DNA from: Hysterangium stoloniferum
Lineage: Eukaryota > Basidiomycota > Agaricomycetes > Hysterangiales > Hysterangiaceae
Length of the DNA: 64,000 bases
Direction of reading: 5' to 3'
Assembly: GCA_015178975.1 (NCBI GenBank)
Contig: WHVD01000035.1
Coordinates: forward strand, 124,001 to 188,000
Within the stretch, counting starts at the first letter, position 1. Each line of letters starts with the position of its first letter. The position numbers and the translations under genes were made by a program. This document shows positions 10,683-20,688 of the stretch, piece by piece. The notes below the pieces were generated by a model. That model was given only the letters and a program-made list of their open reading frames with translations, had not been told where the DNA came from and made no database searches.

Positions 10683-10983
10683 TGTAAGGGCGACTCTCTA
10701 GACCGCACTGACTCGCACTAAGACAGAGTTGGGGCACTAGCAGAGGGAATCTGAAGTTAGTTTATATCTATCTAGTTATATACATACAAATTGCAGTACT
10801 ACTTACCTAGCAGAGGGAATCCGAAGAGAAAAGTCTAAGGAACCCTTGGCTAGTGTGTGACTAACTAAAGTGTAGCGGAGTTTGAAAATGTGATAAAAAC
10901 AAGGTACCTTTACCCTGGACTTATGAGACTAGACTCTGACAAGTCAAAAGTGAATTTGAGGAACTTAAGGTTGTCCCCTGACA
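10683..10983 (-). repeat. 5' LTR of chromovirus
   Basis: 301-bp partner of 4609-4909, with the same TGTAAGG start and CCCCTGACA end. It retains CpG at several sites where the other LTR has TG or CA. Confidence 0.9.
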
Positions 10984-12734
10984 AGTATGTAGACTGTTCA
11001 CATATGTTGTGCATGAAGAACCACCCACAAGGATGGAACTCCAAAGTATTTACAGAATTGCAAGATACAGAGGCAGATGTATTCAAACCATGAACATTTC
11101 TTACAAACCATACAACATTTATGTAGGCAGCAAATTACCCCTCCTGGCCTCCCACAACGAGGTGTGAACATGGCCAACACCCAGGCCCTGACCAGACTTC
11201 TGGAAATAATGCAAACCCTGGGCTTGGCAACCAGAGCACTGTGGGTCATTTTTTGACTTGAGACAAGTTGGAATCTCTTTTTAACTCTCTGTCTTTTCTC
11301 AGTATATGAGATGTCTCCCATGGAAAGCCAACTCACCTTTAGGTGGGGAGTCCCAAATTCTCCCTTAGACTTGGACTCCACCTCTATTGACTTGCACTAA
11401 AAAAACTGAGTTAGTCAGGACTTGTTAAAATAAGAAACATACTCTTACCTTCTCCATGGAGGACACTGGCATTCTGTCATTCTCTGCCACAACCCAAACA
11501 GCCTCCACTTTGTCCTCCACTGCATTCCTTGCACCCTCCTCCTCCCCTTTTCTCTTCTGCTTTGTCTCTTCCTTCTCTGTGACCAATGCCACCTGGTATT
11601 CATGCTCCATTTTATTGTCAGTCTCCTTGGCTAAATGTTCCTCCTTCTCCAGCTGCTGTTTCTTGCCTCACACTTCTCCAGAATTTGGGCAACAGTAAGC
11701 AGGATCCAGATGATATATCTTGCAGGGGAGATATGTGAAGTTTGGGAAGTGGGTGCTACTGTGTGTTTTGGGATCAGTTTCGGTGCCATGAAGTTGTATT
11801 TGGATAAGAAATATTTGAATTTTTCAGGACCCACATTTTTGAACAATAGAACAAGAATGTGCTCCCACCACATTCACAGTGCTCCTCATGCAACTGGGAG
11901 CCTGTGAGAGATTAACTGATTGGAAGGTTAAATATTGTCCCCTGAATAATGTGAGAGTTTTGATCTCATCTTATGGCACAACTTGACATAGATAATGAAA
12001 TCCTCCATGTGGCAAGTGTATCACACAAGATGATTCAACCACATACAGGTCAAATGTGGATCACTGGGTGCCATCAATTATTTTATGGGAAAAGCTAGTA
12101 ATTCAACTCTGCATTTCATCTCATCAAAGTCTGCCTCTGGGAATGCTGCAGTGGCCTCCCTTCCTCACCTACATACACTCTAGCTGTTGCCTTCTCAAAA
12201 AGGTGATCAAAGTCTGAGAGAAGTCTGCTTTTCCAAGGGAATAGTGCAAGTGCTAGGGTGACAGGGAAATCCAATAAGAGACTGCCAGTTCAAAGGGTAA
12301 CAACTTATGGCTGGAGGGTATCTCAGAAATAAGGTCTAGTTGTGTGTTTGCTTACTTGGGGATTACAGCAATCACTGAGACTGTCCAATTACTATTCTAC
12401 TTGCTTTATAAGTATGAAAACCCAAGCCCATGATAAAATGTGGAAGAATTTGGTGTGATAATGCTAAAGAATTGAATAGAAGCTGCAGTGTCAATGCTTC
12501 TATCCACCATTTATATTGTCAAAATATTTAAAATTATTATTGTGAACTCCTTTGGCCACTGAAAAGTCTGGCTGGTTGTAACTAGCATGACAGATCTATA
12601 TTTATCTGCCCCTAGTCTCATTTCATTGTTCTTTCACTACACTCAGAATGCTGCCATGACCATATCATGTCAGATCTGTTACATATTCTGATAAGTCGAA
12701 CATGAGTGAGTATGGCAAATGTAAGCATCTATAA
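10984..12734. other. no firm gene; weak charged-helix ORF remnants on minus strand
   Basis: No family is recognised. Between 11425 and 11650 the minus strand encodes a lysine/glutamate-rich run (ALVTEKEETKQKRKGEEEG) that resembles the coiled-coil part of the antisense ORF at 32230-32640. Flanking frames are broken. The rest is CpG-poor and non-coding. Confidence 0.4.
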
Positions 12735-12837
12735 CAACTGTATTACAGGACCTAATTAAAAATATATTCATCACCAACTAGAATCATAAATGAAGAACTC
12801 AGTTTCACTAATTGTACTTTTACCGACCCAACACATA
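12735..12837 (+). repeat. Left part of a dispersed repeat interrupted by Tc1
   Basis: This segment matches 17905-18000 (CCTAATTGGAAATATATGG versus CCTAATTAAAAATATATTC, then AATTGTRCTT). Its continuation after the Tc1 element, 14430-14640, matches 18252-18460. The CpG sites of the 18-kb copy are TG or CA here. Confidence 0.65.
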
Positions 12838-14429
12838 CAGTGAGGGACAAAACCCTTCCAATGATTTTTTAGTTGTGCAAATATTCTTGAAGAACTCAGG
12901 AACTACTGTAGATACAGACCTGAAATTTGGAGGTTGGTTAGGTCTATATGTTATCTATATGCCCTTAAAATATTATGACATAAGCATTAGTATTTCCCAC
13001 GCTATAAATAAAACACTAATAAAATTACATTGGAAGGGTTTTGTCCCTGGTATATAAAAAATACAAATTAAACAATCTAGTACTTGGTATAGCCTCCCTT
13101 GGCCTTCAAAACAGCCTCAACCCTTCTAGGCATACTCTCTATCAAGTTCTGACAAGTAGAGGCAGGGATCTTCTCCCACTCTGTCTGAACCCTCTCCCAC
13201 AACTCATGAATACTCTTGGGTGCCACCCAGCCTCCTTTTGAGGTAATACCAGAGGTGTTCAATTGGATTAAGGTCAGCAGACTGAGGTGGCCATACCATG
13301 ACCACAAATCCATTGTCTTTAAACCAATTGGTGGCCTTTTTGCTCTTGTGTTTGGGGTCATTGTCTTGCTGAAAGACCATATCCCCTGTGTTCTTGCCAT
13401 AATACTCCATGATTTCTTGAAGTTCATCTTCCATAATGCTAACATAAAGGTCAGCATCCATCCTTGCATCAATTTTGGTGGAATATCCTGGTCCTTCCCA
13501 CAACATACAGCCTCACAACATCAGATTTCCTCCTCCAAACCTGATTGTACCCTCAGCCACCCTATCACTGAGCCCCTCTCCTGCCCTTTTCCACACCTAC
13601 TTCCTCCCATCTGACTCCAAACAATTGATTTTGGTCTCATCTAACCAAACAGCCCTCTTCCAATCATCCACAGTCCAGTCCTTGTGTGCCAGAGCAGAGT
13701 CCATCCTTGCCTTCCTATGCCTCTTAGTGAGTAAAGGCCTTTTCTCTCCACCACAGCCGTCATTCCAACCTTCTTGAGTGCTCTATGAACAGTCTTCACT
13801 GAAATGGACTCTCCAGTCATATTTTGAAGGATTTTGGTCACCTCAGTGGCATGTTCTGCCTTCTGAGAAGTGATTTGTTAGAGGGAATAATGAATATCTG
13901 AGGGAGAAAGCTTGCATGGATGGCCACCAGGTGCTTTGGCAAGTGATGGGCAATGGGTAAAGTGAATTCTGGATATAGAAAACAGATCTCTGCCAGTGAT
14001 CACAGAGATCTGAGAAGTAGACTTGCCCTTATTGAGCAAAATGAGAATGTGGCAACCTGAGGAGGAGTAAGAGCTTTCATGGTGTAGAATGTTGAGTTGT
14101 GGGGATGTTGTTGAACTAAAAAGTGAATAGCTATATATATATCTAATTTTGACAGGTCAAATGATTAAACAAAACCTTATTTGCTGATAATCAATAAGGT
14201 TTTGTGTTAATCATGTGACTGGGACAAAACCCTTCCAATGTGATTTTATTATTATTTTATTTATAGCATGGGAAATACTAATGCTTATGTCATAATATTT
14301 TAAGGGCATATAGATAACATGTAGACCTAACCAACCACCAAATTTCAGGTCTGTATCTACAGTGGTTCTTGAGTTATTCAAGAATCTTTGCACAACTAAA
14401 AATCATTGGAAGGGTTTTGTCCCTCACTG
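12838..14429 (-). mobile_element. Tc1/mariner element, family 1, complete ends
   Basis: 1592 bp with terminal inverted repeats of roughly 210 bp. The outer ends read CAGTGAGGGACAAAACCC and its complement, flanked by TA on both sides (12836-12837, 14430-14431). Each repeat also holds an inverted inner copy of the motif GGACAAAACCCTTCCAATG (13028-13045 and 14222-14240). Inside is a broken transposase on the minus strand. The element could be mobilised in trans if a functional transposase exists elsewhere. Confidence 0.93.
13077..14090 (-). pseudogene. Tc1 transposase, DD34E, frameshifted
   Basis: The catalytic half (13204-13506) keeps the region after the first Asp (DADLYVSIMEDELQEIM), the second Asp in VFQQDNDPKHKSKKAT, and the Glu in DLNPIEHLWYYLKRRL. 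I count 34 residues between the second Asp and the Glu, the classical Tc1 spacing. A C-terminal frame (to 13077) ends with the usual SMPRRVEAVLKAKGGYTKY. The N-terminal half (13641-13841: VKTVHRALKKVGM) is in other frames, and the stretch between them (13510-13640) is broken. The wild-type enzyme would cut and paste the element into TA sites. Confidence 0.9.
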
Positions 14430-14640
14430 TATACCAAGCATGCATCAACTGGTTTGGGAGTACATATGAAGGTAGTAAAACTGCCTGCCCCTCACAATGT
14501 GAGATTATTTTTTGGATGTGTTCTTCTTATAGCCTCAACTGCTTGGTTTCAAATGCTTAGTAATAACTTGAGCTCTCTCAGCACCACAAAACTAAGCAAG
14601 CTGAGCCCTACAAGAACCTGATGGGAGCAAGTCATATATA
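14430..14640 (+). repeat. Right part of the dispersed repeat interrupted by Tc1
   Basis: Similar to 18252-18460 (ACCAAGCAT... GCATATGAAGGTAG ... GATGGGAGC). Together with 12735-12837 it reconstitutes the empty target of the Tc1 insertion. Confidence 0.65.
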
Positions 14641-14729
14641 GAATGGGGGGAAGCATCAATAAAGTGAAACATGGCACAGTGGTTATGTTTATGAGTCAAA
14701 GAGAAGTGTGCACATAGTTGTTATTATTA

Positions 14730-14835
14730 AAAAATAGTATAAGTTGACTTATTGTAATACACAATCTACAAGGGTTTAATAGACTTGTATAGAAGTACTT
14801 GTGTGTCAATCAATGTGTAATCACCTTCTGACATG
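14730..14835 (-). repeat. Dispersed repeat shared with 50000-50100
   Basis: The segment matches the complement of 50000-50100, sharing AGTTGACT..ATTGTAA, ACACAAT.TACAAGGGTTT and TGTCAATCAATGTGT. The 50-kb copy keeps CpGs. A further shared stretch, CCGCCCCTAAAG/TTGCCCCTAAG, lies at 15195-15240 and 49603-49655. The class is unknown. Confidence 0.5.
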
Positions 14836-14897
14836 ATAGGTTTGGTGCTAGTTTAGGTGTACACTGGTTCTGTCATGCATTAGGCTCAGAATGCATG

Positions 14898-15154
14898 CAC
14901 TGAAGCCATCTCAAGGTTTTTGGAGTTTGAAAACCTTTCCAAAATCCTAATATTTGGCCAAATTTTCTAAGAATTCTTTGAACTGATAAATTGTTTGAAA
15001 ATTCTAAGTTTTAGTAGAATTTTCCAAAGTGGAAAATCACATCTGAAAACTTGAAATTTTCAAAACATTTATTAGTTCAAAGAATTCCTAGAAAATTTGG
15101 CCAAATAGTTTTGGAAGGTTCTCCAACTCCAAAAAACTTGGGATGCCTCCAGTG
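14898..15154. repeat. Foldback (MITE-like) inverted repeat, 257 bp
   Basis: Left arm CACTGAAGCCATCTCAAGG pairs with right arm ending GGGATGCCTCCAGTG. The pairing continues inward through GTTTTTGGAG, CCTTTCCAAAA, TTTGGCCAAATTTTCTA and GAATTCTTTGAACT, leaving a short loop near 15010-15050. ATG flanks both ends, a possible 3-bp target duplication. No coding capacity. Confidence 0.75.
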
Positions 15155-15570
15155 ATGGTCCACAATTAGCATTTTCATATGAACAGTTGAAGAAATGGGT
15201 GAATTGCCCCTAAGAAATGGGTGTTTTCATCACCAATTCCAACAGTTGTAAGGAAATGAGCCATGGTTTAGAACCAGATGAAAATGGAGCATGACTCAAA
15301 CGAACTGCAGGAAAACATGACTTTTGCATGGTATTCAGGCTCCAATCTTCCCATGCTAGGTGGGTGGCTGTGTATCGTCTGCATTTCCCCCTAAATATGT
15401 GTTCATGGGCACGGCTCTCATCTAGTGAGCTCATCTCTAAGGTTGGAGCAAGCCAGCATATGTATATGCCCACCGAAAAATAAAGAACAATTAGGCAGCC
15501 AATTCCTTACTAGTAATGGCTCCAGTATGGACAAGCGAATACTATTTCTTGCTCTTTCCCCTAAAATTGA
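15155..15570. other. no gene seen
   Basis: Transition from CpG-poor to CpG-retaining sequence near 15350-15500. The frame at 15210-15473 (minus strand) has no recognisable domain. Confidence 0.4.
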
Positions 15571-15584
15571 ATTAGTCATTTGTT

Positions 15585-15765
15585 TCTGATATTAAGGATC
15601 ATGCGGGGTGTTTCCCGATATTGGAACACAGCTCGTTCTCTAAGTATGCATTCAACATGCCGGTCTACTTCCCCAGGCCCAAGTTGCCGAAGTCTCAGGT
15701 TGACACATCCCATAATGGACTATCTGAACGACACGTGTTTCACACGCACCGCAGGATCGATGAGT
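15585..15765 (+). pseudogene. Unidentified coding-like segment
   Basis: One frame reads KDHAGCFPILEHSSFSKYAF, then VYFPRPKLPKSQ and SERHVFHTHRRIDES before a TAG near 15763. Codon use and residue mix look protein-like and CpGs are retained, but I do not recognise a family. It may be an exon of a broken gene or part of the adjacent repeated cassette. Confidence 0.35.
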
Positions 15766-15799
15766 CCTAGTTTCTCGTGTTCAATGACGAAATCTTAAA

Positions 15800-16610
15800 T
15801 AGGCAATTCTTCAATTTGATAATACAACACCTGAAGGGGTATAAATCAGTGCCATCCACGATCATTATCTTTTAACTATACAAGGGCCTCGTCCATTGAG
15901 CGTGGCCTGTTGTCCTTCTAAGTGTACTCCGAAATGTCCGTCCAGAAACACACATTATCGTATCCAACGTCTGTGAACCAATCCGTGATGGGTTCCAGCC
16001 CCTCTCAGGTTGATGTTTCAACGTACCCTCATTTCAATCATCTACCGTGATTCACATTTATTCATTGTTGTGTCATTCGCAGGCTGGGTGACATCGCTTT
16101 GTGGGAGGAGTTTTCTTCAAATGCTGTTTACCCCGAAGAAAACGCCTCAAATCATATTTGCCATCCCGTACACGGGACGGCTTCCTACGCGCGACATAGT
16201 GCCATGTAAGTCTCAGTTTATCATAAACATATAAATCTTAGAAGATATTTTCAGACCGGATTTCGACTTCGCCTCTGGGGATACCTTTCCTCAGGTGGTG
16301 GACTGGAATATCAACGGGTACCTGTTGCGCTCTATTAGATAACTGTCATATCTCATTTCACTATACAGTCAATCAATGGGAGAGTCAAGTTCGGTAATGG
16401 ACTCCAGTGTTTTAGGCGGGAGTTACCCAAATCCTTCGCCTGAAACGAGTTCACCTTTTGAACCCTTTGCATCGACATCTCGTCCGTTGATGTGAGGCTC
16501 ATCACGTACAAATTTAAACTTGGACTAAACCTGCACAGTGCTCTGACAGACCTCTCCCATTCTCCAACACCCGAGGTGTCGTCTCCCACCAGGTGCGTCT
16601 AGCTATCTGT
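15800..16610 (+). repeat. Cassette U, copy 1, with exon-like segments
   Basis: The segment is shared in pieces with 18470-19640 (plus strand), 19641-20060 (minus strand) and 22310-22570 (minus strand). It looks spliced: an acceptor TTCGCAG (16076-16082) precedes a frame reading LGDIALWEEFSSNAVYPEE. A donor ATGTAAGT follows at 16204. A later block reads SGDTFPQVVDWNING before a GTACCT donor and an ATACAG acceptor. A further block contains CIDISSVDVRLITYKFK and SHSPTPEVSSPT before GTGCGT. A TGA stands where the sister copy has CGA. No known family was recognised. Confidence 0.45.
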
Positions 16611-17900
16611 ATCATTACTACATTTCCTTTCCTGACACCACATTGAAGTTACTTATGATGGTCGTCTCATATTTCACTGGGCGTCAGTGGTCAGTATCAG
16701 CCTACGAGAAGCATTGGTGGCCCACAATCTAGGACAACGGGTGAGTATTGTGACTTGGGTCCCGAAACGATATGGGAATGTGAAGTTGGGGATACTTTTG
16801 GGTTATGTGTCGCCCATGCGACCGAAGGCTTTGCACGTTTTGAAGGCAGGATGCCACCTGGTCGACAGAGGACTGTTCGAAGTTCCTTGACGCACCAAAG
16901 CTATTTCTTCCTTTTTAAATAGTAGCTAGAAACATAATTTAAAACGTTTAGCCGGTCTCACAGTGGTCATCGATGGAAAAGAACGACTCCAAGCGCCGGT
17001 ACTGACAGTGCCTAGACGCGTGGTAGATGCGGTACACTCCGATCTAGGCGCCGAAGGCTCTTATCTTAGAATGGCTCCATACTTAGATTGCATGTATATG
17101 AACGTTTCGTGGTCATTATTTCTGTGGATATATCGTTTATGGAAACAATAGGCCTCGTCTCCCGATGCACAACCGACTTCCCAAGGGGCTCAGCTTTTTT
17201 TCTAGATGACCTCAAGTGCATTTCCCCGAAGCTGATGAGTGTTCTAACTGATGGATCATCGGATATCACATCATTATTCATTCGTTGTCCCTGCTTTCTA
17301 AAATGACCAATGGTCACTGCGGACTGTTAGGTTCGCGACACGACTCGCACAGAAAGAAATCTGTACCTATAGTGATTTCCTTCAGATAACTTTTTGAAAA
17401 TAATATCCAAACTCTCTAATTCCATGAACATTGGTTAAGCTGCATCACAGTTGTTTGTCTTTTTTGGCGTATATTTCGGAATTCCCCGAGTCGGCCGGCA
17501 CATGAATACACTGGGCGAAACTCCTCACCGCCAAAATTCGACTGATTGTCAACGTCGATATTTATTAATAATATAATTTCTTGATGACGTTCAGTTCTCT
17601 CCTTGTGACTTCCCTCACTATATGGTTCTCAGGAGGTACAAGTCCCGTTGTATTTCCATTATTAACGTCATAGAACCCACTTCTCAGTCATTTTATTTCG
17701 TTCGCTGTCGCACTTACCCGACACGTACAGTAGCAAAAAAAAAAATTTCTCCCTGGTATATTCATCTTGGCCATGTCTCACCCGTGTTACCAAATGAATT
17801 TGGTTATTATGCTGAACTGTGCTATCGCATTCTCAACTTGGCACTCGGAGGACAAAGACAACTTATAACCATTTAAACTTTAAAACCATTAAAATCTATG
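16611..17900 (+). other. CpG-retaining region with unassigned coding-like islands
   Basis: Islands include 16687-16890 (SISLREALVAHNLGQRVSIV, RYGNVKLGILLGYVSPM) and 17088-17306 (ERFVVIISVDISFMETIGLV, SSDITSLFIRCPCFLK). They are on the same strand as cassette U and could belong to one decayed multi-exon gene. I could not link them by convincing splice sites, and I do not recognise the product. Confidence 0.3.
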
Positions 17901-17904
17901 ATGT

Positions 17905-18460
17905 AGCTGTATTGCAGCGCCTAATTGGAAATATATGGATCAACAATTAGAATATAAATCAAGAACTCGGTCCCACTAATTGTGCTTCTGTTACGAATCG
18001 AGACTTCATCCGTGCTTGAAGGGGTGTGGTGGAGCCGGAGTGGCGACGAAGACATGAGGCAACCCTCAATCGAGATATGTACCCATTGTTCAAATGGTCC
18101 TTTGTTCCTTCCTTTGTTCCACAATGTGTTACCACCACTTAAGCTTTTTCCTCCTTATTTCTTCCTTTTACAAAAATACTCGATCTTCTCAACGTCTATA
18201 TATATTTGTTATAGCTTGTAGCGACCCGACACGTTGTCTGGGTAGAGACACGTATACCAAGCATCGACCGACTTGCGGGTGCATATGAAGGTAGGAAAAC
18301 TACCCCCCACAAGGGGAGATTATCCCTTTTTGATTTATTATTCTAGCCTCAGCGAATTGGTTTCAAATACTTAGTGGTAATTTGAGCTCCCTTGGCTCCG
18401 AAAAATTAACCTTGCTGAGCCCGAGAGAAGCTGATGGGAGCCAATCGTATATGTATAGAC
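17905..18460 (+). repeat. Dispersed repeat, copy without the Tc1 insertion
   Basis: CpG-retaining counterpart of 12735-12837 plus 14430-14640. At 18247-18262 it reads ACACGTATACCAAGC where the other copy has ACACATA, the Tc1 element, then TATACCAAGC. It also holds about 200 bp (roughly 18000-18205) that is absent from the other copy. Confidence 0.6.
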
Positions 18461-18469
18461 CAAATCCCA

Positions 18470-19640
18470 AATAGTCAATCCTTTGATTTGTTAATACAAA
18501 GCCTGAGGAATTATACATCAGTGTACATGCCATCCGCCATCGTTGTCTTGTGACCATACACGCCCTTTTCCACTGGGCTAGTTGTCTTTCTACCTGCACT
18601 CTGAAACCGCACACTCAAACACAAACATCCGGACGCTCAACCACCATCCACCATGAACCAACCAACCTATGCCAGGCACCGGCACCGTGACCAACCCCTA
18701 TCTTTGTCTCTGTCCATATTTGGATGAGCGGGCCCCCGGCCGCAGGCTCTATTGCACAAAACATGCTGTTGGGGACATGAGCGAGCCCCAACAGCTTCCA
18801 AACTAATAGTAAATACATGAAAAATCAATCTAAACTACGAGTTTTAGGGCAGTAAAGGAGCAGGAAAGGGTGGGATAGTGGGAAAAGCAATTTACTCAAG
18901 GAAAGGCTGAGCAATCCTTGAGGGCCGACCACTCAGATAATGGTGGCAAGAGACAAAACGCAGGAGATGACTCCACAAATGGCGGAGCTTAAAAGGGGAA
19001 ACACTCCCATTACAAAGAATTCATTAGTCCGTTCCACCAAGTTGATGCTGCCACGTAGGCCCATCTCAATCAGCTATCATAATTACCGTTTCATTCGCAG
19101 CCTGGCTGAAACTGCTTTGTGGGAGATTTCTTTCGCAAATGGTGCCCCACCCGAAGAAAACACCTCAATCATATTTGCCATCCGGTACACGGGACAGTTT
19201 CCTACGAGGAACATAATGCCATGTAAGTCTCCATTAATAAGAAGCATATGAAGTCTTCGAGGAGATATTGTCAGACCCGATTTCGGCGTCAACTTCGGGG
19301 ATACCTTTCCTCAGGTGGTGGATTGGAATATCACCAGGTACTTGTTGCCCTCTATCAGATAACCGTCATCTCAATCACTATACAGTCAATCCATAGGAGC
19401 GTCAGGTTCGCTAACGGGCGCTAGCATTTTTAGCGTGAGTTTACCAATCCATCGCTTGCAACGAGTTCACCGTTCGAACTCATTGCATCGACATCTCATC
19501 CGTCGAGGTGAGGTTCAGCGGGTACAAATTTAAACTGCGACTGATCCTGTACAGTGCTCTGACGGACATATCCCATTCTCCAACACCCGTGGTGTCGTCT
19601 CCCACCGGGTGCGTCTAGCTATTTGTATCATTACTACATT
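18470..19640 (+). repeat. Cassette U, copy 2
   Basis: Similar to copy 1 over 18480-18620 and 19030-19620, with about 400 bp of unrelated sequence between. It keeps the TTCGCAG acceptor (19091-19097), the ATGTAAGT donor (19220) and open frames where copy 1 has a stop (NEFTVRTHCIDISSVEVRF, GYKFKLRLILYSALTD). It ends in TAG after SSPTGCV. Product unknown. Confidence 0.45.
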
Positions 19641-20060
19641 TCCTGACACCACATTGCAGTTACTTAGGATGGTCGCCTCGTATCGGATGGCAAATATCAT
19701 TTGAGGTGTTTTCTTCGGGTTGGGCAGCATTTGAAAAAATTCCTCCCACAAAGCAACGTCACCCAGCCTGCGAATGAAACAACAGTAAGTAAATGTGAAT
19801 CATGGTACTTGAATGAAATGAGTCTACTTAGCAGCATCAACCTGAGAGGGTGTAGAACCTAACATGGATTGATTCATAATGGTTAGTATCAATGATGTTT
19901 GTGTCTGGACGGACCTTCTGGAGTACACCAATCCATGTTAGGTTCCACACCCCCTCAAATTAATGCTGCCACATAGGCTCATTTCAATCATCATGTAGGG
20001 TTAAAAGATACTGATTGTGGATGGCATGCATGCTGATTTATACCTCCATTCTAAGACCTC
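19641..20060 (-). repeat. Cassette U, copy 3, inverted
   Basis: Inverted relative to copy 2 and abutting it. On the minus strand it reads FIRRLGDVALWEEFFQMLPN after the acceptor-like TTCGCAG (complement of about 19766-19772), then the same upstream leader. Copies 2 and 3 therefore form an imperfect tail-to-tail pair. Confidence 0.5.
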
Positions 20061-20688
20061 ATATGATTAATAGAGACATACATGGTCTCATGTTGTGTAA
20101 GAATATGTCCTGTCTAACCTGTCTAACAGTTCAGTTAGTTGTGTTAGGTATTGGTACCATGGTGTCACTGCCTGTGGCACCCTGACACCTGTTCTTCTGT
20201 AGATTACCCTTTTGGTCATCCTCTGTCCTGATGTTCTCCCATTATTTGTTTCTACATATGTGTATGTTTTATTTGCCACCTCACAATCTTTAGAATATTT
20301 GTGTTTCATCACATTCAGTCTTAGTTTGATCCTTAATCCTTTTTGACATTAATTGGATTTTACTCAATAAAGATAAACAATTGAAGAATATTCAACAATA
20401 TCGAGTACAGATGCCTTGTTTGATGAAGTATTAATTCATCCTGTTGATAAAGCGTGAGGCAAATATAGGACACAGAAGCGAAATGAATAATTATATCAAG
20501 AAATCTGAGATACAGTAAAAGTTGAATTAAGAATACAATGTCAAAGTACAGATTATAATACAGACAACTAATGTACAATGGAAAGATTTTCTGTCTGACT
20601 TTCCTTGCTCTTTTCATTGCCCTTTTATGCCTTTCTGTTACGACCGGAATTCCCACTGGACTCCAGGCACTAACTTAAATGCACCTGC
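20061..20688. other. no gene seen; weak LTR-C similarity
   Basis: 20160-20310 resembles 3350-3410 (CTGATG.TCTCC..TTATTTGTTT.CTACATAT and TTTGCCACCTCA), suggesting a piece of LTR family C. The remainder is AT-rich without a supported feature. Confidence 0.4.

Larger units (their letters stand above)
4609..10983 (-). mobile_element. Chromovirus (Ty3/gypsy) with both LTRs, inactive
   Basis: A structurally complete LTR retrotransposon of about 6.4 kb lies on the minus strand. The two LTRs are the same length (301 bp) and about 98% alike by eye. The 5-bp flanks AGTAC (before 4609) and AGTAT (after 10983) fit a target-site duplication with one transition. A polypurine tract abuts the 3' LTR. The order gag, protease tail, RT, RNase H, integrase and chromodomain fits chromoviruses. 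It is dead: the gag C-terminus and protease active site are deleted, foreign sequence interrupts it near 8045-8655 and probably near 9600-10310, and pol carries frameshifts and stops. Confidence 0.9.
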
